Below the pieces are notes generated by a model. That model saw nothing but the letters and a program-made list of their open reading frames with translations, did no database searches and was not told where the DNA came from. This document shows positions 36,837-44,601 of a stretch of DNA of 64,000 nt, in pieces. Source of the DNA: Kineococcus aurantiacus (GTDB taxonomy: Bacteria; Actinomycetota; Actinomycetes; Actinomycetales; Kineococcaceae); the NCBI RefSeq assembly GCF_013409345.1, contig NZ_JACCBB010000001.1, forward strand, positions 1,488,001 to 1,552,000, in the 5' to 3' direction. The position numbers and the translations under genes are program-made. Position 1 is the stretch's first letter. Each line of letters opens with the position of its first letter.

Positions 36837-36952
36837 ATGAGCGCCAGCGTCAAGCCCCGGCTCGCTGGCCGGCAACCCTGATCCGTCGTGGGGTGCTCCG
36901 GGTGAGGACCAGGTCCACGGGAGGCGTGGGCAAGGACGACCCGGGAGACCGA
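36833..36952 (+). promoter_or_regulatory. SAM-IV riboswitch of the metNIQ operon
   Basis: The leader matches the actinobacterial SAM-IV aptamer nearly base for base: GGTCATGAGCGCCAGCGTCA from 36833, AAGCCCCGGCTCGCTGG, CCGGCAACCC, GGGGTGCTCCGGGTGA, then GACCAGG (36907-36913). P1 is GGTC with GACC. The downstream P5-like stem CCACG-GGAGG-CGTGG (36915-36929) and a GCAAGGACGACCCGGG tail complete the class-specific 3' part. SAM binding should lower expression of the methionine importer. About 140 nt of leader with no clear terminator remain before metN. Confidence 0.95.
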
Positions 36953-37091
36953 CGTGACGAAGGCCTGTCGCCGCTCGCGCTGAGCACGCCCCGACCCTCC
37001 CCCGTGAGGACCCCCGCACCGAGCCGCAGCTGCGCGCCCGGTCGCTCCCGCACGCCCCGACGAGCTCATCGACGCCGCCCCGGAGGACGAC

Positions 37092-38096
37092 GTGATCGAA
37101 CTGCGCCACCTCACCAAGACGTACGGCGACCCGCCGCACGCCACCACCGTCCTGGACCACCTCGACCTGACCGTCCCCGCCGGCAGCATCACGGCCGTCG
37201 TGGGCCCCAGCGGCGCCGGCAAGAGCACCCTCGCCCAGTGCGTGACGCTGCTGACGCGACCCACGTCCGGGTCGGTCGTCGTCGCCGGTCAGGACCTCAC
37301 CGACCTGCGCGGGGACCGCCTGCGCGCGGCCCGCCGCCGCATCGGCACGATCTTCCAGTCCGACGGGCTGCAGACCCGCCGCACCGCCGCGCAGAACGTG
37401 GAGCTGCCGCTGCGCTACCTCGGCGTCGTGCCCCGCGACCGCCGCCGCCGCGTCGCGGAGCTGCTCGAGCGCGTCGGCCTCGCCGGTCACGCCGACCGCT
37501 ACCCGCACGAGCTGTCCGGCGGGCAGCGCCAGCGCGTCGGCATCGCGCGCGCCCTGGCGCTGCGGCCCACCGTCCTGCTCTCGGACGAGGCGACGTCCGG
37601 GCTGGACCCGGAGGCGACCGCGTCGATCACGGCGCTGCTGCGGGAACTGCGCGACGACCTCGGCCTGGCCATCCTGTTCATCACCCACGAGATGGACACC
37701 GTCGTCGACGTCGCCGACGCCGTCGCCCGCCTCGACCACGGCCGGATCGTGGAGTCGGCCCCGCTGCTGGACGTCCTGCGCGACCCCGGTTCCCCCGTCG
37801 GGGCGGCGCTGCTGCCCCGGCGGCCCGTCAACGCCGCCACCGGGCTCGTCGTGTGGGACGTGCACTACCGCGGCGACGGGGTCCCCGCGGACTGGCTGAC
37901 CAGCTCGGCGCGCGAGCTCGGCCACGACCTGGCCCTGCTCGGCGCCTCCGTGGGCACCGTCGCCGGGACCACCGTCGGCCACGCCACCCTCGGGGTGCCG
38001 CGCTCGGTCGACCCGGCCGACCTGCGCACCGCCCTCACCCGCCGCGGCCTGCACGCGCAGGTCGCCCCCGCCGACCGTGAACTGGACCTCGTGTGA
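37092..38096 (+). CDS. metN: Methionine ABC transporter ATPase
   Basis: A 334-residue importer ATPase with Walker A GPSGAGKST (residues 38-46), Q-loop FQSDGLQ, signature LSGGQRQRVGIARAL, Walker B VLLSDEATSGLDP and switch FITHEMDTV. The C-terminal NIL-type regulatory domain (about residues 240-334, GLVVWDVHYRGDG onward) is where methionine feedback-inhibits MetN. The GTG at 37092 follows CGGAGGAC. It overlaps metI in a GTGA. The SAM-IV riboswitch lies in its 260-nt leader. Confidence 0.95.
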   Translation: MIELRHLTKTYGDPPHATTVLDHLDLTVPAGSITAVVGPSGAGKSTLAQCVTLLTRPTSGSVVVAGQDLTDLRGDRLRAARRRIGTIFQSDGLQTRRTAAQNVELPLRYLGVVPRDRRRRVAELLERVGLAGHADRYPHELSGGQRQRVGIARALALRPTVLLSDEATSGLDPEATASITALLRELRDDLGLAILFITHEMDTVVDVADAVARLDHGRIVESAPLLDVLRDPGSPVGAALLPRRPVNAATGLVVWDVHYRGDGVPADWLTSSARELGHDLALLGASVGTVAGTTVGHATLGVPRSVDPADLRTALTRRGLHAQVAPADRELDLV

Positions 38097-38911
38097 TCCC
38101 CTCCGCGTCCCCCCTGGCGCTGCCCGCGGCGTCCGGTCTCGACACCCCGCTGGACGAGATCCCCGCCCTCATCGCCCCCGCCCTGCTCGACACCCTGCTC
38201 ATGGTCGGGATCGTCATGACGATCGTCGTCCTGCTCGGGGTCCCGATCGGGGTCCTGGTCCACAACCTGGCCCCTGGCGGGCTGCTGGAGAACCGCGTCG
38301 CGCACACCGCGCTGAGCTGGGTCGTCAGCACCGGCCGATCGCTGCCGTTCCTCGTCCTCATGGCGGCGCTCGTGCCCTTCACCCGGTTCGTCACGGGCAC
38401 CAACATCGGGATCCGGGCGGCCGTCGTGCCGATGGTCCTGGCCGGCACCGCGTTCTTCAGCCGCATCGTGGAGAACTCGCTGCGCTCGGTGCCGCCGAAC
38501 CTCGTGACGGTCGCGCAGGCCTCGGGCGCCTCACCGCTGCAGGTCATCACGTCCGTGCAGCTGTCCGAGGCGGCGCCCTCGATCGTGGGCGGGCTGACCA
38601 TCAACACCATCGCGATGATCGAGTACTCCGCCATCGCCGGGACCATCGGCGCGGGCGGCATCGGCTACGTCGCCGTCACCTACGGGTACCAGCGCTTCGA
38701 CCACGCCGTGATGATCGCCACCATCGTCGTCCTCGTCGCGCTCGTCGCGACCGTCCAGCTCGTCGGTGACGCCGTCGCCCGCGCCGCCGACCCCCGCACC
38801 CGCCGCCGTTCCCGGCGCCGCCGCGCCACCGCGCGCACCAGCACCCCCGCCACCACCCCCGCCACCACCCCCGCCACCACCCCCGCCACGGAGGAGACCC
38901 TTGTCCACTGA
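38093..38911 (+). CDS. metI: Methionine ABC transporter permease
   Basis: A 272-residue inner-membrane permease with five to six helices. It has the MetI-type coupling loop (VENSLRSVPPNLVTVAQASG, then ASPLQVI) and the conserved SAIAGTIGAGGIGYVAVTYGYQRF segment. The unusual C-terminal tail of about 40 residues is basic and then Thr/Pro/Ala-rich, with TPAT repeated four times; it is encoded by a 12-bp tandem repeat. The stop overlaps the metQ start by 11 bp. Confidence 0.94.
   Translation: MIPSASPLALPAASGLDTPLDEIPALIAPALLDTLLMVGIVMTIVVLLGVPIGVLVHNLAPGGLLENRVAHTALSWVVSTGRSLPFLVLMAALVPFTRFVTGTNIGIRAAVVPMVLAGTAFFSRIVENSLRSVPPNLVTVAQASGASPLQVITSVQLSEAAPSIVGGLTINTIAMIEYSAIAGTIGAGGIGYVAVTYGYQRFDHAVMIATIVVLVALVATVQLVGDAVARAADPRTRRRSRRRRATARTSTPATTPATTPATTPATEETLVH
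38843..38890 (+). repeat. Four 12-bp tandem repeats in the 3' end of metI
   Basis: The unit ACCCCCGCCACC occurs four times in a row (the last ends in G) and encodes TPAT per unit. The array runs directly into the GGAGGAG ribosome-binding site of metQ. Length changes by whole units keep the reading frame. Confidence 0.95.
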
Positions 38912-39809
38912 GACCCGCCCCACCCCCACCGACGACCACGGTTTCGAGGTCCGCCGGCGGCGGCTCTGGCCGTTCGTCGCCGGGGGTGCCGTCGTCGCCC
39001 TCGGGGTCACCGCCGCCCTGGTCGTCCCCCGCCTCGGCGGGGAGGAGACGGCCAACACGCAGGCCGGGGCGACGCTGTACGTCGCCACCGCCGAGGGCAA
39101 CGCCCGCGAGCAGGCGCTCATCGAGTACGTCGCGCAGGAGGTCGCCCCTGCGCACGGCATCAAGGTCGCGTTCAAGGCCCTGGCCGACTCCAACACCATC
39201 AACCGCGCCGTCAGCGACGGTGAGGTCGCCGGCACGATCTACCAGCACGAGCTCTGGCTCGGTCAGGTGCTGCAGGCGAACCCCGACTTCCGCGAGGAGG
39301 CCGCCACCCCCGTGTTCCGGTGGGGCTTCGGGCTGTGGTCGGCCAAGTGGAAGAGCCCCGAGGAGATCCCGGACGGCGGGACGATCTCGCTGTACTCCGA
39401 CCCGGCCAACGAGTCGCAGGGGTTGTTCGTGCTGCAGGAGGCCGGCCTCATCACGCTGAAGCCCGGCACCGACGTCGGTTCCGCCACGGTGGACGACATC
39501 GCCACGAACCCGAAGGGCCTAAAGTTCACGCTGCTCGACTTCGGCGCCCAGTCCCGCGCCCTGCCCGACCTGGACGGGGCCGTCGGGTACACCGAGTACT
39601 ACCTCGCGGCGAAGATCCCGATCGAGCAGCAGATCTTCGCCCCCACCGCCCCCGACGAGTTCGCCGGTCAGCTGACCATCGGCTCGCGGTGGAAGGACAC
39701 CGAGAACATCGAGAAGCTCGTCGAGACGTTCCAGGACCCGAAGGTCCAGGAGTACCTCGCCACGAACCCCGAGGTGGCCGGCGTCCTGCTCCCGCTGAAC
39801 GGCGCCTGA
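38901..39809 (+). CDS. metQ: Methionine-binding protein of ABC importer
   Basis: A 302-residue substrate-binding protein of the NlpA/MetQ family. It contains LYVATAEGNAREQALIEYVA, the KALADSNTINRAVSDGEVAG segment, YQHELWL, ISLYSDPANESQGLFVLQEA, LTLKPG-type and the PDLDGAVGYTEYYLAAK strand. The TTG at 38901 is the best start since GGAGGA lies six bases before it. The N-terminal hydrophobic segment (residues 22-44) has no lipobox cysteine, so the protein seems held by an uncleaved membrane helix instead of a lipid, which is unusual for MetQ. A long hairpin repeat follows. Confidence 0.92.
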   Translation: MSTETRPTPTDDHGFEVRRRRLWPFVAGGAVVALGVTAALVVPRLGGEETANTQAGATLYVATAEGNAREQALIEYVAQEVAPAHGIKVAFKALADSNTINRAVSDGEVAGTIYQHELWLGQVLQANPDFREEAATPVFRWGFGLWSAKWKSPEEIPDGGTISLYSDPANESQGLFVLQEAGLITLKPGTDVGSATVDDIATNPKGLKFTLLDFGAQSRALPDLDGAVGYTEYYLAAKIPIEQQIFAPTAPDEFAGQLTIGSRWKDTENIEKLVETFQDPKVQEYLATNPEVAGVLLPLNGA

Positions 39810-39821
39810 CCCCCGCCTCTT

Positions 39822-39888
39822 CCCGCTCGAAGCACGGTTCGGGCCCTCGAGGGAGTCTCTCGAGGGCCCGAACCGTGCTTCGAGCGGG
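39822..39888. repeat. Long hairpin repeat, copy 1 (30-bp perfect arms)
   Basis: The 30-base arms (39822-39851 and 39859-39888, outer part CCCGCTCGAAGCACGGTT) are perfectly complementary around a 7-base loop. It lies between the convergent metQ and TIM-barrel stops, so it can terminate both. The outer 18 bases of each arm recur exactly in copy 2 at 62332-62399, making it a dispersed element and not just a local terminator. Confidence 0.95.
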
Positions 39889-39950
39889 GAACGCGGGCGG
39901 CCAGGTGGGTCGGGCGGGTGGAGGTGGGTCGAGGTGAGGGGGGCGGGGCC

Positions 39951-40763
39951 TCAGCGGGCGAGGGCCCCCAGGTCCGCCAGGACCGCGCGAAGGTGGCGGG
40001 TGGACTCCTCGGACGGCACGGTCGGGAAGTACTCCAGGCCCACCGGGCCGTCGTAGCCGGCCGCGGTCAGCGCCCGGAACGTGGCGGCCCAGTCGATCGA
40101 CCCTGTGCCCGGTTCGCCGCGGCCGGGGGCGTCGGCGACCTGCACGTACCGCACGAGCGGGCCGGCCTGGGCGAGGACCTGCACGAGGTCCTCGGACTCG
40201 ACCCGGGAGTGGTAGACGTCCAGCAGGACGCCGAACTGCGGGGAACCGACGGTGCGGGCGACGTCGAGCGCGTCGGCCGTGCGGTCCAGCAGCGTGCCGG
40301 GGTGGTCGACGCGGGTGTTCACCGCCTCCAGGACCAGCACGACACCGGACCCCTCGACGAGTTCCAGGGCGCGGGTGTAGATCCCGGCGAGCTCGTCGTG
40401 CTGCTCCTGCCGCTTGCGGCCGCCGAACCCGGTGCCGCCCTGCACGACGATGCGCGGGCACCCCAGGTCCGCCGCGATGCGGGCCCCCTCCTCGATGCCC
40501 CGGTAGAAGTGGCTGTGGTCCTTGGGCGGGATCATGAACTGGGTGCGCGGTTCGGCCAGCTGGGCCTCCAGCCGCACCCCGGTCTCCTGCAGGGCGTCCT
40601 TGAGCGCCGCGAGGTCCTTGGGCTTGGCGGGCGCGTCCTTGCCGGTGGGGCCCCACATCTCCACCGAGGTGAAACCGGCGGCGGCCGCGGCGCGGACGCG
40701 GTCGTGGTAGTCGCCGTGCTCGGTGAAGAGCAGTTCGATGTTCGGCGCGAGCCGGTGGGTCAC
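39951..40763 (-). CDS. Hydroxypyruvate isomerase-like TIM-barrel protein
   Basis: A 270-residue cytoplasmic protein of the xylose isomerase-like TIM-barrel family, closest in pattern to hydroxypyruvate isomerase/OtnI. It shows LAPNIELLFTEHGDYHDR at the start, metal-ligand glutamate in VLVLEAVNTR, aspartate in VLLDVYHSRVE, a QVADAPGRGEPGTGSIDW strand and the final GLEYFP. The reaction is probably an aldose-ketose or keto-sugar isomerisation. The GTG at 40763 has GAGGAGAG upstream. It follows the C-deglycosidase-like genes on one transcript, suggesting work on the released (oxidised) sugar. Confidence 0.82.
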   Translation of the reverse strand: MTHRLAPNIELLFTEHGDYHDRVRAAAAAGFTSVEMWGPTGKDAPAKPKDLAALKDALQETGVRLEAQLAEPRTQFMIPPKDHSHFYRGIEEGARIAADLGCPRIVVQGGTGFGGRKRQEQHDELAGIYTRALELVEGSGVVLVLEAVNTRVDHPGTLLDRTADALDVARTVGSPQFGVLLDVYHSRVESEDLVQVLAQAGPLVRYVQVADAPGRGEPGTGSIDWAATFRALTAAGYDGPVGLEYFPTVPSEESTRHLRAVLADLGALAR

Positions 40764-40791
40764 GGGTTCTCTCCTCTGGTCGGGGGGGGGT

Positions 40792-41184
40792 TCAGGCGGA
40801 CAGTTCCACCGCGGCCCGGGCCCGGCCGCCGCCGGGGACGGGCATGTACGAGATGCGCAGGCGCTGGCTGACCTCGACGTCGTGCATGCCCGGGGCGAGC
40901 CCGCCGGGGTGGGCGACGGCCACCGTCGCGACCTCGCCGAGCTCCCAGCGGTCCTCGACGACCTCACCGAGGCCGGTCAGCGGGTAGCTGTTGCCGTGCA
41001 CCGTGAAGGTCGTGCGCTCGGGGGCGGCGCGGACGCCGTCGACGGTGACCGCCACGTCCTCGACCATGGACAGGCCCAGGCCGCGGTAGTAGGGCATCCG
41101 CACACCCAGCTCGAACCCGGTGGTGCGGCCGTCCTCCACGACGTTGCGCAGGGTGCCGGGGACGATGACGTACTTCTCGAACAC
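40792..41184 (-). CDS. C-glycoside deglycosidase beta subunit-like (DUF6379)
   Basis: A 130-residue protein matching, from memory, the small beta subunit of bacterial C-glycoside deglycosidases (CarB/DfgB type, DUF6379). It contains KYVIVPGTLRNVVEDG, GVRMPYYRGLGLSMVEDVAV, TVDGVRAAPERTTFTVHG and a C-terminal QRLRISYMPVP. In the known complexes this beta-sheet subunit completes the active site of the TIM-barrel alpha subunit. The GTG at 41184 follows GAGGAG. The candidate alpha subunit gene ends 10 bp upstream. The family assignment is good; C-deglycosylating activity is inferred. Confidence 0.78.
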   Translation of the reverse strand: MFEKYVIVPGTLRNVVEDGRTTGFELGVRMPYYRGLGLSMVEDVAVTVDGVRAAPERTTFTVHGNSYPLTGLGEVVEDRWELGEVATVAVAHPGGLAPGMHDVEVSQRLRISYMPVPGGGRARAAVELSA

Positions 41185-41194
41185 GGTCGTCTCC

Positions 41195-42184
41195 TCAGTT
41201 CTCGTGCCGGGCCAGGAGGCGCTCGAGCATGGCGTGGTGCCGGGTGACCTGCTCGACGGAGTCGACCGGGTGGGCGTCCTGGATGTGCCGGTTGCCCTCG
41301 TACTCGCTGGACAGGCACCCGGAGAAGCCGCCCTCGACGAGGACGTCGACGATGCGGTCGTAGGGGATGGAGTACTCCGTCCCCTCGTCGGTCATCTCGT
41401 AGAACTTGGCCTGGACGTGGTGGGTGCGGTGGATCTGCTCCAGCAGCATCCGCGGGTCCCGCCACGTGTAGTGGGTCGCCTGCCGCGCCAGCCCCACCTC
41501 GACGGGACCACCGCCCAGGTAGTTCACGGTGTCCATGAGGCCGTGGACGTCGCCGTGGTCGTCGTAGGTCTTCACGACCAGGTCGACGACCTCGGGCCGG
41601 GCGCCCTCGCGCAGCGCGCGCTCGGAGGCCACGCGGGGGAACCGCTCGACGAAGCACCCGAGGTCGGGCATGAACCCCAGCGCGGGGCTGTCGAGGGCGT
41701 CCATGACCTCCAGGTGCCGCAGCACCCACGGGTGGGCGTAGTGGAAGGGGGCGTGCACCTCCAGCAGCAGCTGCACCCCCGCCTCCTCGGCGTACGGGGC
41801 CGCGTCGCGCAGGACCTCCGCGGGGGTGCTGATGATGGCGCGCAGCTTGGTCGTGCCGAGCCGCACGGCGAGGTCGACGTCGCGGCGCACCGAGGCGACC
41901 TGCTCGTCGTGGGTGAGCCGGCGACCGGGGTGGCGCAGGGTGTCGAGGAAGAAGTCGTAGGCCAGCGGCCGGGTGCCGAACTCGGCCATCGTGTCGTGCC
42001 AGTCGCGGACCCACTCGTCGCTGACGTGCGGGAACCCGGGGATCGACTGCTCGGGGATGATCTCGATGTCGAGGGCACCGATCTTCGCGGCGACCGCGAC
42101 GGCGTCGCGCACCGTCATGGTCCGCAGGAAGAACTCCTCCTGGAAGCTGTACAGGCTCACCCCGCGGGTGATGCGGTGGCTCAT
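41195..42184 (-). CDS. C-glycoside deglycosidase alpha subunit-like TIM-barrel protein
   Basis: A 329-residue xylose-isomerase-like TIM barrel. Candidate metal ligands are Glu142 (LLLEVHAPFHY), Asp174 (GFMPDLGCF), His256 (THHVQAKFYEM) and Glu294 or Glu296 (LSSEYEGNRH). It begins SHRITRGVSLYSFQEEFFLR, like CarC/DfgA catalytic subunits that cleave the C-C bond of 3-keto C-glycosides with a bound metal. The DUF6379 partner follows 10 bp later, the arrangement of known deglycosidase pairs. The ATG at 42184 overlaps the symporter stop in an ATGA, so uptake and cleavage are coupled. The true substrate is unknown. Confidence 0.78.
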   Translation of the reverse strand: MSHRITRGVSLYSFQEEFFLRTMTVRDAVAVAAKIGALDIEIIPEQSIPGFPHVSDEWVRDWHDTMAEFGTRPLAYDFFLDTLRHPGRRLTHDEQVASVRRDVDLAVRLGTTKLRAIISTPAEVLRDAAPYAEEAGVQLLLEVHAPFHYAHPWVLRHLEVMDALDSPALGFMPDLGCFVERFPRVASERALREGARPEVVDLVVKTYDDHGDVHGLMDTVNYLGGGPVEVGLARQATHYTWRDPRMLLEQIHRTHHVQAKFYEMTDEGTEYSIPYDRIVDVLVEGGFSGCLSSEYEGNRHIQDAHPVDSVEQVTRHHAMLERLLARHEN

Positions 42185-43623
42185 CGGACGTCCTCCGGGG
42201 ACTGGTGGGGGCGGGAGGGGTGGGTGGGGACGGTGACGCCGGACGGGACGTCGGACGGGGCGCCGGACGGGACGTCGGACCAGAGGAGGACGACGACGGC
42301 CTGGGCGGCGACGAGGACGACGGGCGCCAGGAGGTACAGGGCGCTGATCGTCCCGGCGGCCGAGCCCGGCACCGCCGGGTCGTAGCCGGCCCCGGCGAGG
42401 GCGTAGGCGACGGCGGCCGCGCCGAGCGCCGACCCCACCTTCAGCGCGAAGCTGACGCTGGCCGACACCAGCCCCTCGTCGCGGCGGCCCGAGACCCGTT
42501 CCTGGTGCTCGACGGCCTCGGCGACCATCGTGAACATCGAGGTCATGGACAACCCGATGGCCAGCGTCGCCACGGCGTAGACCGCGACGAACACCCCGAA
42601 GCGGGACTCGACCAGGCTCAGCGCGGCCCACCCGGTCCCGCCGACGGCGAGGGCGAGCAGGTTCCCGCGGCGGATGCCGAGACGGCGGTAGTACCGCGGG
42701 GCGAGCAGGCCGCCGACGAGCATGGCGCCGGAGACGAGGGGCAGCAGGATCGAGATGGCCGACGGCCGCTGCAGCACGACGAGGGCGTAGTAGACGGTGA
42801 CGGCCAGCACCAGGCCGAGGCGGACGAAGTTCAGCACGCCGTAGACGGACGTCACGACCCACGCGCGGTTGCGCAGCAGGCCCCGCAGGCTCGCGCGCAG
42901 GTCCGCCCTCACGTCCCCCCTCGCGTCCAGGGCGACCGGCTCGGCCGCGACCGCGTGGCGCTCGCGGCACCCGGCGAAGGTGCAGGCGAAGAAGACGATG
43001 CTGAGGGCGCTGTAGAGGACGGTCGCGACGGTCCAGCCGTGCTGCCCGCCGCCGAGGGCGGCGACCAGGGGGGTGGTGGCGGCGGTGACGACGATCGTCC
43101 CGACGGAGGAGCCGACGCTGCGCAGCGCGCCCAGCTGCATCCGCTCCTCGCGGTCGCGGGTCATCATCGGCATGAGCGCGCTGTAGGGGACGTTCACCAG
43201 CGAGAAGAGGATGCCCAGCGTCAGGTAGGTGACGAAGGCGTAGACGAGCTTGCCGGTGTCGCCCACGTCGGGGACGGCGAACGTGAGGACCCCCAGGACG
43301 CCGAAGGGGACGGCGGCGAACAGCAGGTAGGGCCGCGCCCGGCCGAACCGCGTGCGGGTCCGGTCGACGAGCACCCCGATGAAGGGGTCGATCACGGCGT
43401 CGAGCAGGCGCGCGACGAGGAACAGGGTGCCCAGCAGGGCGATCGGGACCCCGGCGACGTCGGTGTAGTAGAAGAGCAGGAAGGAGCCGACGAAGTTCCA
43501 GGAGAGGTTCGAGGCGAGGTCACCGGCCCCGTAGGCGAGTTTCTCGCGGCGCCGCAACCGCGCGGGGCCGGCAGGGGCGGGGGCGGGCGGGGCGACGGTG
43601 CTCCGCACCGGCAGGTGGGTCAT
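42181..43623 (-). CDS. GPH-type sugar/glycoside symporter (MFS)
   Basis: A 480-residue transporter with 12 membrane helices of the glycoside-pentoside-hexuronide:cation symporter group (MelB-like). The N-terminal LRRREKLAYGAGDLASNLSW, the helix VARLLDAVIDPFIGVLVDRT and the cytoplasmic RTRFGRARPYLL loop are diagnostic. The ATG at 43623 follows a GGAG-type site. It is the first gene of the four-gene minus-strand operon with the deglycosidase-like pair, so it probably imports the phenolic C- or O-glycoside. A 29-bp element shared with the ABC importer genes lies 60 bp upstream. Confidence 0.9.
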   Translation of the reverse strand: MTHLPVRSTVAPPAPAPAGPARLRRREKLAYGAGDLASNLSWNFVGSFLLFYYTDVAGVPIALLGTLFLVARLLDAVIDPFIGVLVDRTRTRFGRARPYLLFAAVPFGVLGVLTFAVPDVGDTGKLVYAFVTYLTLGILFSLVNVPYSALMPMMTRDREERMQLGALRSVGSSVGTIVVTAATTPLVAALGGGQHGWTVATVLYSALSIVFFACTFAGCRERHAVAAEPVALDARGDVRADLRASLRGLLRNRAWVVTSVYGVLNFVRLGLVLAVTVYYALVVLQRPSAISILLPLVSGAMLVGGLLAPRYYRRLGIRRGNLLALAVGGTGWAALSLVESRFGVFVAVYAVATLAIGLSMTSMFTMVAEAVEHQERVSGRRDEGLVSASVSFALKVGSALGAAAVAYALAGAGYDPAVPGSAAGTISALYLLAPVVLVAAQAVVVLLWSDVPSGAPSDVPSGVTVPTHPSRPHQSPEDVR

Positions 43624-43682
43624 GCTCTCCGCTCCTTCGCGCAGGTGTCTGCCGCCACTGTGCGGCACCGCGGGCCGGGAAC

Positions 43683-43711
43683 GGAAATAGGCATCCGGCA
43701 TCGTGCGCATC
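43683..43711 (-). promoter_or_regulatory. Shared 29-bp LysR-type box, copy 1 (symporter)
   Basis: Read on the minus strand: GATGCGCACGATGCCGG then ATGCCTATTTCC. It matches copies at 57014-57042 and 60708-60736 in the pattern GATGCG-N4-ATRCCGR-N5-CTATTTCC. It lies 60 bp before the symporter start and is a candidate binding site for the LysR protein encoded at 57068. Confidence 0.75.
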
Positions 43712-43790
43712 AGCGGTGTCGATGCCACCCGGGGCCGTCCGGGGGGGGTCGTCCGGGGGCCGGGGGCCGGGGGCGCGCCCGGGCGGGGCC

Positions 43791-44465
43791 TCAGGTCCCG
43801 TCGGGGGTGAGCAGGAAGGAGGAGACCATCGAGGCCAGCCGTTCCACCATGACGTCGACCTCGGGCCCGGAAGCGCCCTCGACGGTGCTGCCCAGGCCCA
43901 GCCGGCGGGCGATGACGCTGTAGACGACGGTGTGGCACCAGTGCACCGCGGCCTCGGGGTCGGCGCGGCGGATCTCCTCGCGGTGGCGCAGCAGGCCGTC
44001 GCAGAAGGCGGCGACCTCCCGCTCGGAGGAACGCCGGCCGGCCCGGGCCACCTCGGGGTCGTGGACCGCGCGCAGCATGAAGGGCCGCAGGACGCCGGCC
44101 TCGGCCTGCAGCAGCCGGGCCAGGGCCGCGACGAGGGCGCTGACGGTCCCGGTGAGCGTGGGGTGCCCGGCTGCGGCCTCCCCCAGGGCGGTGAGGGTGG
44201 CGGCGTCGATGCGCTCCAGCTCGCGCTGGTGGACGAGGCGCAGCAGGGCGTCCTTGCCGCGCACGCGGCCGTAGATGCTCCCGGTGGAGACCCCGGAGCG
44301 TTCGCTGACCTCGGCCAGGGTGAAGGAGTCGTCACCCCGCTCGCGCAGGAGCGACAGGGCCGCGTCCTGGACGCGGGCGAAGGACTCCTTGCTGCGGGCC
44401 TGCAGGGGTTCACGGATCGCGGGGGGCGTCTCGACGCCGGAGGTGGGGAGTTTCGGTTCCAGCAC
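43791..44465 (-). CDS. TetR-family regulator
   Basis: A 224-residue repressor. The helix-turn-helix lies at about residues 25-70 (VQDAALSLLRERGDDSFTLA, EVSERSGVSTGSIYGRVRGK, DALLRLV). A ligand-binding helical domain with LLQAEAGVLRPFMLRAVHDP follows. The GTG at 44465 is the first start consistent with the family; the frame is open upstream without similarity. It diverges from the flavin reductase-monooxygenase-GH3-oxidase operon, whose promoter carries a palindrome over the transcription start, so it likely represses that operon until a glycoside or aglycone is present (inference). Confidence 0.85.
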   Translation of the reverse strand: MLEPKLPTSGVETPPAIREPLQARSKESFARVQDAALSLLRERGDDSFTLAEVSERSGVSTGSIYGRVRGKDALLRLVHQRELERIDAATLTALGEAAAGHPTLTGTVSALVAALARLLQAEAGVLRPFMLRAVHDPEVARAGRRSSEREVAAFCDGLLRHREEIRRADPEAAVHWCHTVVYSVIARRLGLGSTVEGASGPEVDVMVERLASMVSSFLLTPDGT

Positions 44466-44505
44466 GGGGACTGAACCTAGCCGAGCCGCGCGCGGCGGTG
44501 GGCGG

Positions 44506-44549
44506 TTGACGCGGCGGGAGGCCCGGCCTACAGTTCCGAATGCACATTC
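44506..44549 (+). promoter_or_regulatory. Promoter and TetR operator of the glycoside operon
   Basis: TTGACG (44506-44511) and TACAGT (44529-44534) with a 17-bp spacer form a near-consensus promoter. The inverted repeat GAATG-CA-CATTC (44538-44549) covers the expected transcription start and would be an ideal repressor site. The flavin reductase ATG follows 52 bp later. Confidence 0.75.
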
Positions 44550-44601
44550 TGATTCCACTCCGTTCGGTCCCGGCACCGTCGCCACCACCGGAAGGCCCGT
44601 G

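Noticed and set aside
38680-38911. Glycine-rich minus-strand frames opposite the metI 3' end
   Set aside because: They are the complement of the 12-bp repeat encoding the TPAT tail and have no start or context of their own.
39822-39888. Reading the long inverted repeat as insertion-sequence ends
   Set aside because: The arms are separated by only seven bases, no transposase is nearby, and no target-site duplication is visible.
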